Part shown: piece after piece, positions 23,225-31,537 of the stretch
Numbering within the stretch: position 1 is the stretch's first letter
Layout: every line of letters begins with the position of its first letter
Origin: Cytophagales bacterium
GTDB lineage: Bacteria; Bacteroidota; Bacteroidia; Cytophagales; Cyclobacteriaceae
Direction: 5' to 3'
Length of the DNA: 36,025 nt
Assembly (NCBI GenBank): GCA_013298505.1
Contig: JAAFHY010000027.1
Coordinates: forward strand, 1-36,025
The notes under the pieces: generated by a model
Database searches by the model: none
What the model was told of the DNA's origin: nothing
Seen by the model: the letters and a program-made list of their open reading frames with translations, nothing else
Translations under genes and position numbers: made by a program

Positions 23225-24201
23225 GAATTAAGTAGTTGAGATTTCACCACCGTAATTTCATCTTCTACATTTACTTGATCCGAAATCGCAGTTAACTGAC
23301 TAAGTGTTTTCTTTAAAAAAGTTTGATGCGCAGGTGCACTTGGTTGCAACGGCCTATGTGCTAAGGCTTGCCTAATTTTTTCCAATTCATTTAGAAGAAT
23401 TACCGTGGATGAAGAAAAGTAACATGCCTTGAATTTTTCTAAGATATATTCTTCAGCCTCCTCGGTTGGGTGTATACGATCGGTTTTATAAAATCGGTAG
23501 TCACGCAGGTCGTCCATCATTATTTCGTAGGCTGGAAAATAATCGGCACCAAACTCAGTAAGGTTGTGGCAAGCAACGCGCAGAATAGATTTGCTAACCG
23601 AGTTAAGCTGTAGTGTATCTTTCAGATGACGCACTGGGCTTACCGTAGTTATTACTCGAATAGCTGGGTTTATTTTTTTTAAGGAATCAATTAACGACTT
23701 ATACGATGCTAAGATCTCGGACACAGCCAGTAGTTTTTTTTCAAAGAGTTCGGCTGGCATTTTATGGCAGTTGGCCACTACTGAACCTATATCTTTTCGC
23801 ACATAAACAAAAGAAGTGCCGTAAGTAAGCACAATTGCCTTGCAGTTTGTTAAAAAATCTAATGCGTCAGCCAGTTGGGTTTTAATTCGTGTCTGTAAAG
23901 AAGCTCGGTCGGGTTCGCAAAAGTCGGAGTGAAATTGATAATGATAGTGAAGGCCGTCTCGTTCAATAAAACCATCAGGGCTTGGTTCTTTTTGGTGAAT
24001 CGCCATTTCTAATAATGTATGGATTGAAATGGGATTGTAAACCGTTTCGAATGGATTGACCATCGTTTTAAACTTAGAGCGAGTCAAGTAATTACCCAGC
24101 ACATCTGCAAAACAAGATCCGATTGTAAACACAGCATCTTTATTGCTGATGGTTTGGTTAGCCGGGCTTACCGTTAGATCAGTTTTCCATTTGGTTATCA
24201 T
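23221..24201 (-). CDS. GSCFA domain protein (SGNH-hydrolase-like)
   Basis: From the ATG at 24201 the product is 326 residues; a GTG three bases further upstream is less likely. The name-giving motif GSCFA is at residues 28-32 (FTIGSCFADVLGNYL). Later landmarks are NPFETVYNPISI, LTYGTSFVY, TTVSPVRHLKDT and a final RIHPTEEAEEYI, which resembles the Asp/His block of SGNH esterases. The family is thought to be hydrolase-like but is poorly characterised. The downstream gene (menE) is overlapped by 4 bp, so the two are co-translated. A TACTTTTG box at 24235-24242 lies about 30 bp upstream. Confidence 0.9.
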   Translation of the reverse strand: MITKWKTDLTVSPANQTISNKDAVFTIGSCFADVLGNYLTRSKFKTMVNPFETVYNPISIHTLLEMAIHQKEPSPDGFIERDGLHYHYQFHSDFCEPDRASLQTRIKTQLADALDFLTNCKAIVLTYGTSFVYVRKDIGSVVANCHKMPAELFEKKLLAVSEILASYKSLIDSLKKINPAIRVITTVSPVRHLKDTLQLNSVSKSILRVACHNLTEFGADYFPAYEIMMDDLRDYRFYKTDRIHPTEEAEEYILEKFKACYFSSSTVILLNELEKIRQALAHRPLQPSAPAHQTFLKKTLSQLTAISDQVNVEDEITVVKSQLLNS

Positions 24202-24234
24202 CACAAATTTTTTCTAAACTTCTACTATAACGAG

Positions 24235-24242
24235 CAAAAGTA
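24235..24242 (-). promoter_or_regulatory. Putative -7 box (TACTTTTG) for the GSCFA-menE pair
   Basis: On the minus strand TACTTTTG matches TAnnTTTG exactly and lies 33 bp upstream of the GSCFA ATG. The -33 region shows TTTTAG rather than a good TTG. Confidence 0.4.
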
Positions 24243-24281
24243 TCTATTTTTAAGGTTCTAAAACTCATCATTTAGTGCCTT

Positions 24282-26180
24282 ATGTTGTCACAATCTGAAA
24301 TTGAAAAAATACCTACCCGTGTCTTTCAAACATCTGAACTGGCTTCTGTTTTTGTAGCCAACGAAATTGCTTCATTGATTAAATCAAAACAGGCAGAGGG
24401 CAAACATTGCGTATTGGGTTTGGCTACGGGCTCTACACCCACACGAGTTTATGCCGAGTTAATTGCGCTCCACAAAAAAGGCTTGAGTTTTAAGAATGTT
24501 TACACTTTCAATTTGGACGAATATTATCCTATGCTTCCTAATTCGTTGCAAAGTTATGTTCGGTTTATGCACGAACTCTTGTTCGATGAAATTGATATTC
24601 CGCGCGAGAATATTCACATTCCGGACGGCACATTGGCGAAAGATAAGATTGCAGAGTTTTGCAAAGCCTACGATGCCAAGATCGAAAAGTTGGGAGGCAT
24701 TGATTTACAAGTATTAGGCGTAGGCCGAACTGGCCATATTGGATTTAACGAACCTGGTTCCTCCGAGCGATCGGCCACCCGACTAGTTTCACTCGATCAA
24801 GTTACACGCATAGACGCGGCCAGCGATTTTTACGGAGAAGAAAATGTGCCCACCAAAGCAATTACAATGGGCGTTGGCACCATCTTAAAATCAAAACGCG
24901 TGATCATGATGGCGTGGGGCGAGGGCAAGGGTGCCATTGTAAAGCGAGCGGTAGAGGGCCCGATTACGGATCAGATTCCGTCCACCTTTTTGCAGCGACA
25001 CTCGAATACGCTCGTTACTTTAGATGAGGCCGCTGCCTCGCAACTCACAGCTATGAAAACACCTTGGCTGGTAGATAGCTGTGAATGGAACGAGAATCTG
25101 ATTCGCAAAGCAGTGGTGTGGCTCTGCCAAGAATTGAAGAAGCCAATTTTAAAATTGACCAACCACGATTACATGGAGCATGGGATGGGCGATATCATCA
25201 CCGAGTTTGGATCTGCTTATCAAGTGAATATAAAAGTGTTCAATCAACTGCAACACACTATAACAGGCTGGCCCGGTGGCAAGCCCAACGCAGACGATAG
25301 CAATCGACCTGAACGTGCCAACCCGTTTCCTAAACGTGTAATCATATTTAGCCCACATCCCGATGACGATGTAATTTCAATGGGCGGCACATTTATCCGA
25401 TTGGTAGATCAAGGTCATGAAGTACACGTAGCCTATCAGACTTCGGGTAACATTGCTGTGTTTGATGACGATGCCATTCGCTTTGCGGATTTCGTTCGCG
25501 ATTTCGATCAATCGTTTGGTTTAGAAAAAGAAGATGGAGAATCTTTTTACACAAAAATTGTGAAAGCCATAAGAGAAAAAAAACCTGGCGATTTAGATAG
25601 TGCCGAAGTAATGAAAATAAAAGGACTGATAAGAAGGGGGGAAGCGAAGGCAGGATGTCGCTATACGGGAATACCCGATTCGCAGGCTCACTTTTTAGAT
25701 ATGCCTTTTTATGAAACGGGAGCCGTTAAGAAAAAGCCATTGGGCGAAAAGGATATTCAAATTATTATTGATTTGATCGAACAAATTAAGCCACATCAAA
25801 TTTATGCTGCGGGCGATTTATCCGATCCACATGGTACACACCGGGTCTGCCTTTCCGCTATTTTTCAAGCAGTAGATCGCTTAAAGAAAAAAGATTGGAT
25901 GAAGGACTGTTACCTATGGTTGTATAGAGGCGCATGGCAAGAGTGGGACATCGATCAGATTGAGATGGCAGTGCCATTAAGCCCCGATGAGTTGATGCGC
26001 AAACGAAGAGCCATATTTAAACATCAGTCGCAAAAAGACAGTGCAGTATTCCCGGGCAATGACAAGCGCGAGTTTTGGGTACGTGCGGAAGACCGCAATC
26101 ACGCTACCGCGAAAGGATATAACGAACTTGGCCTTGCCGAATACGAAGCGATGGAGGCTTTTGTGAGGTATAGATATTAG
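24282..26180 (+). CDS. nagB: Glucosamine-6-phosphate deaminase / PIG-L (LmbE) deacetylase fusion
   Basis: 632 residues in two parts. The N-terminal NagB-like domain (1-265) has GLATGST (46-52), NLDEYY (77-82, D79 equals E. coli D72) and GHIGFNEPG (151-159, H152 and E157). The residue matching E. coli catalytic D141 is T150. The C-terminal PIG-L/LmbE domain has SPHPDDD (357-363) and DPHGTH (515-520), the zinc-binding residues of N-acetylglucosaminyl-type deacetylases. The fusion is recurrent in Bacteroidota and would join amino-sugar deacetylation to deamination. Whether the NagB half is a real deaminase with T150 is uncertain. Confidence 0.88.
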   Translation: MLSQSEIEKIPTRVFQTSELASVFVANEIASLIKSKQAEGKHCVLGLATGSTPTRVYAELIALHKKGLSFKNVYTFNLDEYYPMLPNSLQSYVRFMHELLFDEIDIPRENIHIPDGTLAKDKIAEFCKAYDAKIEKLGGIDLQVLGVGRTGHIGFNEPGSSERSATRLVSLDQVTRIDAASDFYGEENVPTKAITMGVGTILKSKRVIMMAWGEGKGAIVKRAVEGPITDQIPSTFLQRHSNTLVTLDEAAASQLTAMKTPWLVDSCEWNENLIRKAVVWLCQELKKPILKLTNHDYMEHGMGDIITEFGSAYQVNIKVFNQLQHTITGWPGGKPNADDSNRPERANPFPKRVIIFSPHPDDDVISMGGTFIRLVDQGHEVHVAYQTSGNIAVFDDDAIRFADFVRDFDQSFGLEKEDGESFYTKIVKAIREKKPGDLDSAEVMKIKGLIRRGEAKAGCRYTGIPDSQAHFLDMPFYETGAVKKKPLGEKDIQIIIDLIEQIKPHQIYAAGDLSDPHGTHRVCLSAIFQAVDRLKKKDWMKDCYLWLYRGAWQEWDIDQIEMAVPLSPDELMRKRRAIFKHQSQKDSAVFPGNDKREFWVRAEDRNHATAKGYNELGLAEYEAMEAFVRYRY

Positions 26181-26212
26181 ACATAAGATATACGACATTA
26201 GATATAAGATAT
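26176..26212. repeat. Two copies of a 16-bp word, period 21 bp (part of copy D)
   Basis: ATTAGACATAAGATAT (26176-26191) and ATTAGATATAAGATAT (26197-26212) differ at one base. The first overlaps the stop codon of the NagB fusion. The word resembles GTTAGATTTAAGATTT in the spacer at 15382-15455. Confidence 0.75.
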
Positions 26213-26224
26213 TGATCTATTTGC

Positions 26225-26294
26225 TACTTACTACTTTTTACTTACTACTTGATACTTACTACTTTATACTTACTACTTTATACTTACTACTTTT
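26225..26294. repeat. Five tandem 14-bp repeats TACTTACTACTTNN before exonuclease III
   Basis: Units start at 26225, 26239, 26253, 26267 and 26281. Each is TACTTACTACTT followed by TT, GA, TA, TA or TT. The 12-bp core is identical in all five. The array ends 2 bp before the ATG of the exonuclease gene, so the whole proximal leader consists of repeats. There are no spacers of unique sequence, so it is not CRISPR. Confidence 0.95.
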
Positions 26295-26296
26295 AA

Positions 26297-27076
26297 ATGA
26301 CTCAACTTCATCTCGTATCGTGGAATGTGAATGGCGTCCGTGCCATAGTTAAAAAGGGTTTTATAGAAAATGTCCGTGCGATGCAACCCGATGTGCTTTG
26401 CTTGCAAGAAACGAAAGCATCGAAAGAAGAGACGTTGTCTACGCTAGAACTTTTGCCAGAGTATAAATCGTTCGCCAATTCATCCAAAGCTAGAAAGGGA
26501 TATTCTGGCACGGCCATTCTCACAAAAGAAGATCCTATTGATGTTGCCTACGATATGGGCATCGAAGAGTTTGACCAAGAAGGGAGGGTGATTGCGGCTG
26601 AGTACTCAACATTTTTTGTAGTAACTGTTTATACGCCCAATTCGGGTTCTGAACTTGCCAGACTTGAATACCGCCAAAATTGGGACAATGCCTTTCGCGA
26701 ATACTTATTGTGGCTGAATAGAAGAAAGCCTGTAATTGTGTGTGGCGATTTTAATGTGGCTCATCAACCCATTGATCTCTCTCGCCCAAAAGAAAACTAC
26801 AACAAATCGGCTGGGTACACACAACAAGAAATTGATGGCTTCAGTAAATTGTTAGGTGCGGGCTTTACCGATACGTTTAGGCATTTATATCCCGATACTG
26901 TTAAGTTTTCTTATTGGAATCAGGTTTTTTTTGGTCGAGATAAAAATATTGGATGGCGCATCGATCATTTCTTAGTTACGCGTAAACTATTACCTTCCGT
27001 AAAAGACGCATTGATTTACAACGAATACTTTGGGTCTGACCATTGCCCGGTTGGGCTGAAGATAGAATTTAGTTAG
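26297..27076 (+). CDS. xth: Exodeoxyribonuclease III (AP endonuclease family)
   Basis: 259 residues of the exonuclease-endonuclease-phosphatase fold, normal size for the ExoIII/Xth branch. Metal and catalytic motifs are present: SWNVNGVRA (8-16), LQETK with E38, VYTPNSG, CGDFNVAH (Asp/Asn pair) and a final GSDHCPVGL with the catalytic His. It repairs abasic sites and 3' blocked ends in DNA. The gene is preceded by the 14-bp tandem array and ends 15 bp from the convergent murA gene. Confidence 0.93.
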   Translation: MTQLHLVSWNVNGVRAIVKKGFIENVRAMQPDVLCLQETKASKEETLSTLELLPEYKSFANSSKARKGYSGTAILTKEDPIDVAYDMGIEEFDQEGRVIAAEYSTFFVVTVYTPNSGSELARLEYRQNWDNAFREYLLWLNRRKPVIVCGDFNVAHQPIDLSRPKENYNKSAGYTQQEIDGFSKLLGAGFTDTFRHLYPDTVKFSYWNQVFFGRDKNIGWRIDHFLVTRKLLPSVKDALIYNEYFGSDHCPVGLKIEFS

Positions 27077-27091
27077 TTTATTCCTTGCATT

Positions 27092-28399
27092 TCAACCGAT
27101 GCGCTCAATCTGGGCTCCCAACTTTTTTAGTCGGCCTTCAATGTTTTGATAACCTCGATCAATTTGCTCTACATTAGAAATTTCACTTTCGCCAGATGCG
27201 GAAAGTGCAGCAATTAATAGCGCCACGCCAGCACGAATATCTGGCGATGACATTTTTATTCCTCGCAGCGATTGCTTGCGGTCGAGCCCCATGATACTTG
27301 CGCGGTGAGGATCGCACAAAATAATTTGAGCCCCCATGTCGATGAGTTTATCTACAAAGAACAGTCGACTTTCAAACATCTTTTGGTGCACCAGCACATT
27401 TCCTTTTGCTTGAGTGGCTACTACTAACACAATACTTAGTAAGTCGGGCGTAAAACCTGGCCACGGTGCATCGGCAATGGTAAGGATCGAGCCGTCAATA
27501 AATGTTTCTATTTCGTATCGCTCTTGTGCCGGAATATAAATGTCATCGCCTCTAAATTCCATCTTGATTCCGAGCCTTCTAAATATTTCGGGGATGATAC
27601 CTAATTTTTCGATTTGGCAATTTTTTATGGTGATTTCAGATTGTGTCATAGCAGCAAGCCCAATGAAACTACCAATCTCAATCATGTCGGGTAGCAATGT
27701 ATGCTCGGTGCCGTGAAGTTTTTCAACTCCTTCAATCTGCAATAAGTTAGAGCCAATACCACTTATCTTTGCGCCCATTCTATTTAGCATTGCGCATAGC
27801 TGTTGTAAGTAGGGCTCGCATGCTGCATTGTATATGGTAGTGATTCCTTTTGCTAAAACTGCCGCCATTACGATGTTCGCTGTTCCGGTAACGGAAGCTT
27901 CATCAAGTAACATGTAGCAGCCCTTTAATTGAGAGGCATCAATATGGTATAAACTTTCTTCGGCATTGAAGTTGAACTTTGCACCTAGGTTTTGAAAACC
28001 GATGAAGTGTGTATCTAATCTTCTTCTGCCAATTTTATCGCCACCGGGTTTGGGAATGTTGGCTTCACCAAAGCGGGCGAGTATAGGGCCAAGCAACATC
28101 ACCGATCCTCGCAAAGCGGCAGCTTTTTTTCGGTATATATCTGTTTTAAGAAAATCGGTATTTATTGTTGAAGCTGTAAAGCGATAAGACCCAGAGCCGA
28201 TTTTTTCTACTAGGCATCCCAAGTCGCCAACCAATTCAATCAGTTTGTTGACATCAACAATGTCTGGAATATTATGAATCGTAACTGGCTCGCCCGTAAG
28301 CAGCGGCACACAAATTACTTGGAGGGCTTCATTCTTTGCGCCTTGCGGGATGATTTCGCCTCTTAACTTTTGGCCTCCCTTTATCTTAAACGAACTCAT
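27092..28399 (-). CDS. murA: UDP-N-acetylglucosamine 1-carboxyvinyltransferase (MurA), Asp at the fosfomycin site
   Basis: The ATG at 28399 gives 435 residues; a TTG at 28402 lies just before it. MurA makes UDP-GlcNAc-enolpyruvate from UDP-GlcNAc and PEP, the first committed step of peptidoglycan synthesis. The substrate-binding Lys is K22 in GAKNEAL. The active-site loop reads PGGDKIGRRRLDTH, so the Cys that fosfomycin alkylates (C115 in E. coli) is D121 here. Asp enzymes are active and naturally fosfomycin-tolerant in other bacteria. The upstream DUF4290 gene ends in TGATG, sharing one base with the murA start, so the two are translationally coupled. Confidence 0.93.
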   Translation of the reverse strand: MSSFKIKGGQKLRGEIIPQGAKNEALQVICVPLLTGEPVTIHNIPDIVDVNKLIELVGDLGCLVEKIGSGSYRFTASTINTDFLKTDIYRKKAAALRGSVMLLGPILARFGEANIPKPGGDKIGRRRLDTHFIGFQNLGAKFNFNAEESLYHIDASQLKGCYMLLDEASVTGTANIVMAAVLAKGITTIYNAACEPYLQQLCAMLNRMGAKISGIGSNLLQIEGVEKLHGTEHTLLPDMIEIGSFIGLAAMTQSEITIKNCQIEKLGIIPEIFRRLGIKMEFRGDDIYIPAQERYEIETFIDGSILTIADAPWPGFTPDLLSIVLVVATQAKGNVLVHQKMFESRLFFVDKLIDMGAQIILCDPHRASIMGLDRKQSLRGIKMSSPDIRAGVALLIAALSASGESEISNVEQIDRGYQNIEGRLKKLGAQIERIG

Positions 28400-29112
28400 C
28401 AATCTCTACGTCTGTGTGGATTATTACCTCTTCTGTTTTTGTTGAAGCGTTGGTTGCGATTGCGGTTATCTCTTCCCTCTCTGCCTTCACGATTATCGCC
28501 ATTGGGTCGTGGGTTTTTTCGCTCGCGGTAAAGTTTTTCAAACAGATTGTCTTCTCTTACCTTTTCTAAATTTAGTGTCAACTTTCCTTGAGACATGATC
28601 TGTAAATCCTTTACGATTACGGAGTCGTCAAGGGTTTCCTTGTTCCAATTGCTGTAGAATGTTTTCATCAGCTTGCCCAAATAAATGGTGGCTTCTTCTC
28701 GTTCGGCTGGATCTTCTTTTTTAATGGCTTCTTTAATGAGCCGCTCTACATTTTTTCCGTAATGTTTAAACCGCACATCGCTTTGTGGGTACTCCATCTT
28801 ACGAGGTTTTTTGAAAAGAATGGTGCGGTCGGGCGTACTAAATGGATTGTCGATATCTAAATTAAAGTCGGCAATGATGTACAAATCGTCCCACATGCGT
28901 TGCGGATTTTCGTGGGCTTCTTTTACAACAGGCGCCAATTGCTTGATGAGTTCAATCAACGTGGTGGCCATTTTGGTTCGCTTATCCTTATCGGGAATGG
29001 TGCGAATGTAGTTTACCAGCTTTTGAACATTGCGGCCATATTCTTTCAGAATGATGCCTTCGCGTTGGGTGTTGTATTCTCCGATTAATTGAGAGTCAGC
29101 TTTTTTAATCAT
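28399..29112 (-). CDS. DUF4290 family protein with basic Arg/Asn/Gly-rich tail
   Basis: 237 residues. The first 190 are helical and soluble (LIGEYNTQREGIILKEYGRN, VNYIRTIPDKDKRTKMATTL) and match the Bacteroidota DUF4290 family, which often sits beside murA. The last 40 residues (GREGRDNRNRNQRFNKNRRG) are disordered, Arg/Asn/Gly-rich and strongly basic, as in RNA- or nucleic acid-binding tails. No signal peptide. Function unknown. It is directly coupled to murA by a TGATG overlap. Confidence 0.88.
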   Translation of the reverse strand: MIKKADSQLIGEYNTQREGIILKEYGRNVQKLVNYIRTIPDKDKRTKMATTLIELIKQLAPVVKEAHENPQRMWDDLYIIADFNLDIDNPFSTPDRTILFKKPRKMEYPQSDVRFKHYGKNVERLIKEAIKKEDPAEREEATIYLGKLMKTFYSNWNKETLDDSVIVKDLQIMSQGKLTLNLEKVREDNLFEKLYRERKNPRPNGDNREGREGRDNRNRNQRFNKNRRGNNPHRRRD

Positions 29113-29203
29113 TTACAAAAGTAGTAGAGTTAATAGAGATCGCTTTCGGATTTTTTCTTGATGGAGAGACAGCAATGATTAGAAGTTGCCAAATACAAGG
29201 CCA

Positions 29204-31462
29204 TCAATTTTCATGAATCTTTAACTTGGCAAAGCTAAGTAATAATGTCTTCTCGCCAAAATCACTAAACTGGATTTTCGCCTTGCGCTCCGCACCGAGG
29301 GCTTCGATGTTTACAACCGTTCCAAAACCAAATTTAGGATGCTCTACCTTCATGCCAGTTGCCAACGCTTTTGTGTCGCTAGGAGTAAAATCGGCAGCAG
29401 GTTTGTAAGCAGTAGGCTTGGCAACAGGCTGCGAGCTCACAGATTTCTTCATGCCACTAACAAAACTCTTGGCGTAGTTCGGATTGGGTATAGATGTTTC
29501 CGTTTTGCTAAAGCGAGGGCTTACTTTTATATACCGTTTATCGATGTCATCTAAAAACCTACTGGGTTCGCAATTTTTTAACCGGCCAAAACGATACCGT
29601 GTGATTGCGTATGATAAGAAAAGTTTTTTTTGTGCACGTGTTATGGCTACATAAAAAAGTCTGCGTTCTTCTTCTAATTCTGCTCGGCTGCTCAGCATCA
29701 TTTGCGATGGGAACAGATCTTCTTCAAGCCCTACGATGTATACATTTTTAAACTCCAAGCCCTTGGCCATGTGTATGGTCATCAAGGTAACCTTGTCTGG
29801 ATCATTGTCTTTGTTTTCGTCTTGCCCGGTTACCAATGAAACTTCTTGCAAGAAGGCACCAAGGCTCTTGTCTTCCTTTTCGGGATCGTCAACATATTCT
29901 TTAATGGCATTGAGCAACTCTTGTACGTTTTCATAGCGGCTTAGGCCTTCGGCAGTTTTATCTTCATACAATTCTTTCAGCAAGCCCGATGCTTTTGCTA
30001 TTTCAGCCGCGGCTTCGTAGGCATCTTTCGTTTGGATTTCGATGCCAAACCGTTTGATTTTAGTTACAAAATCATCAATCGGCCCCGAAGCACGCCCACC
30101 TAGAAATGACGATGCGTTTTGGATTACTTCCCAAATTGAAATAGCGTGGTCGTTGGCCGCCACAATAATTTTGTCGATGGTAGAGTCGCCAATGCCTCGT
30201 TTGGGTAAATTAATAATTCTGCGAAAGCTTGCTTCATCTTGTTGATTGAGTGCGAAGCGCAAGTAGGCGAGTAGGTCTTTAATCTCTTTGCGCTGATAGA
30301 AGGAAAGGCCTCCCACCACTTTGTATTTGATATTCATTCTGCGCAGTGCTTCTTCAATCGCGCGCGATTGACTATTGGTGCGATAGAGAATTACAAAGTC
30401 GCTGAACTTATATTGATGCTGCATCTTCTCTTCAAAGATGGACGAGGCAACGAGTTTGCCTTCTTCATTATCTGATACTGACTTGATTAACTCAATAGGA
30501 GTGCCCTCATCATTGGCGGTCCAAACGTTTTTGGGTAGCTGCGCTTTATTTTTGGCAATTACCGAATTGGCTGCTTCTACAATTGTTTTAGTGGAGCGGT
30601 AGTTTTGTTCTAGCTTAATGATCCGTAAATCGGGATAATCTTTTTCAAAATTTAAGATGTTGCTGATGTCAGCTCCGCGAAAGCCGTAAATGCTTTGAGC
30701 GTCATCGCCCACCACACAAATATTTTGGCGAACTGCTGCCAACTTGCGCACAATAAAATACTGGCACAAGTTGGTGTCTTGAAACTCGTCTACTAACACA
30801 AAATGAATTCGTTGCTGGTATTTGTTGAGCACATCAAGGTGTTCTTTGAAAAGTTTATCGGTATTGAATAGTAGATCATCAAAATCCATTGCCCCTGATT
30901 TGAAACACCTTAGCGCATAGGCTTTGTAGATGTTTCCAATCTCGGGTCTCATGTTGGCGGCATCATCGGCCATGATGATGGGATGTGCCAAGTACTCTTG
31001 CCATGAAATCAATTTATTTTTGGCAGAAGAAATTCGATTGTAAACCGTATTGACTTTGTATTGAGTTTCATCTAGCCCCATTTCTTTCACCACCGCTCTT
31101 AACAGCGACTTAGAATCATCCGTATCGTAAATGGTGAAGTTATTAGGGTAGCCTAGGTGATGAGCTTCCGCCCGTAGTATTCGGGCAAATACCGAATGGA
31201 ACGTACCCATCCATAAATTACGTGCATCAGCACCAACCACAGCTTCAATACGGTCACGCATTTCTTTTGCGGCCTTATTAGTGAAGGTAAGTGCCATAAT
31301 ATTGAACGGGTCAACCTGATGGCTTTGAATAAGATTAGCGATGCGGTAGGTGAGCACGCGCGTTTTACCCGAGCCAGCACCTGCAATCAACATGCAGGGA
31401 CCATCTGTATTAAGTACTGCTTCTAATTGGGGCTCGTTGAGTGTTTGTAGGTAGCTATCCAT
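29204..31462 (-). CDS. pcrA: UvrD/PcrA-type ATP-dependent DNA helicase
   Basis: 752 residues, superfamily 1A 3'-5' helicase. Walker A GAGSGKT (28-34), Walker B VDEFQDT (224-230), motif III GDDAQSIYGFRGAD, motif IV EQNYRST, motif V LMTIHMAKGLEF and motif VI VAITRAQKKL are all present. The C-terminal 50 residues (ATGMKVEHPKFGFGTV and following) form the Tudor-like RNA polymerase-binding domain typical of PcrA. It unwinds DNA in repair and replication restart. It lies upstream of the DUF4290-murA pair by 91 bp. The gene symbol is by family; uvrD would be equally acceptable. Confidence 0.92.
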   Translation of the reverse strand: MDSYLQTLNEPQLEAVLNTDGPCMLIAGAGSGKTRVLTYRIANLIQSHQVDPFNIMALTFTNKAAKEMRDRIEAVVGADARNLWMGTFHSVFARILRAEAHHLGYPNNFTIYDTDDSKSLLRAVVKEMGLDETQYKVNTVYNRISSAKNKLISWQEYLAHPIIMADDAANMRPEIGNIYKAYALRCFKSGAMDFDDLLFNTDKLFKEHLDVLNKYQQRIHFVLVDEFQDTNLCQYFIVRKLAAVRQNICVVGDDAQSIYGFRGADISNILNFEKDYPDLRIIKLEQNYRSTKTIVEAANSVIAKNKAQLPKNVWTANDEGTPIELIKSVSDNEEGKLVASSIFEEKMQHQYKFSDFVILYRTNSQSRAIEEALRRMNIKYKVVGGLSFYQRKEIKDLLAYLRFALNQQDEASFRRIINLPKRGIGDSTIDKIIVAANDHAISIWEVIQNASSFLGGRASGPIDDFVTKIKRFGIEIQTKDAYEAAAEIAKASGLLKELYEDKTAEGLSRYENVQELLNAIKEYVDDPEKEDKSLGAFLQEVSLVTGQDENKDNDPDKVTLMTIHMAKGLEFKNVYIVGLEEDLFPSQMMLSSRAELEEERRLFYVAITRAQKKLFLSYAITRYRFGRLKNCEPSRFLDDIDKRYIKVSPRFSKTETSIPNPNYAKSFVSGMKKSVSSQPVAKPTAYKPAADFTPSDTKALATGMKVEHPKFGFGTVVNIEALGAERKAKIQFSDFGEKTLLLSFAKLKIHEN

Positions 31463-31495
31463 AAAATATCTTGCAAGTTAATATCAGCGAGCGCG

Positions 31496-31523
31496 TTTGA
31501 ATAGGAAATTGAGTTTAATTTTG
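31496..31523 (+). promoter_or_regulatory. Putative promoter of the DUF4442-DUF3109 pair
   Basis: TTTG at 31496-31499 and TAATTTTG at 31516-31523 are 16 nt apart. The latter matches TAnnTTTG exactly. The ATG at 31538 follows 14 nt later. The spacing is shorter than the two other promoters called in this window, so confidence is modest. Confidence 0.4.
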
Positions 31524-31537
31524 AGTACTTTTTGAAT

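Noticed and set aside
26225-26294. CRISPR array at the 14-bp repeats
   Set aside because: Units are directly adjacent with no spacers, are too short, and no cas genes are in the window.
29116-29123. TACTTTTG as promoter of the DUF4290 gene
   Set aside because: It is only 4-11 bp before the ATG, so the transcript would be leaderless or start inside the gene; no support for that.
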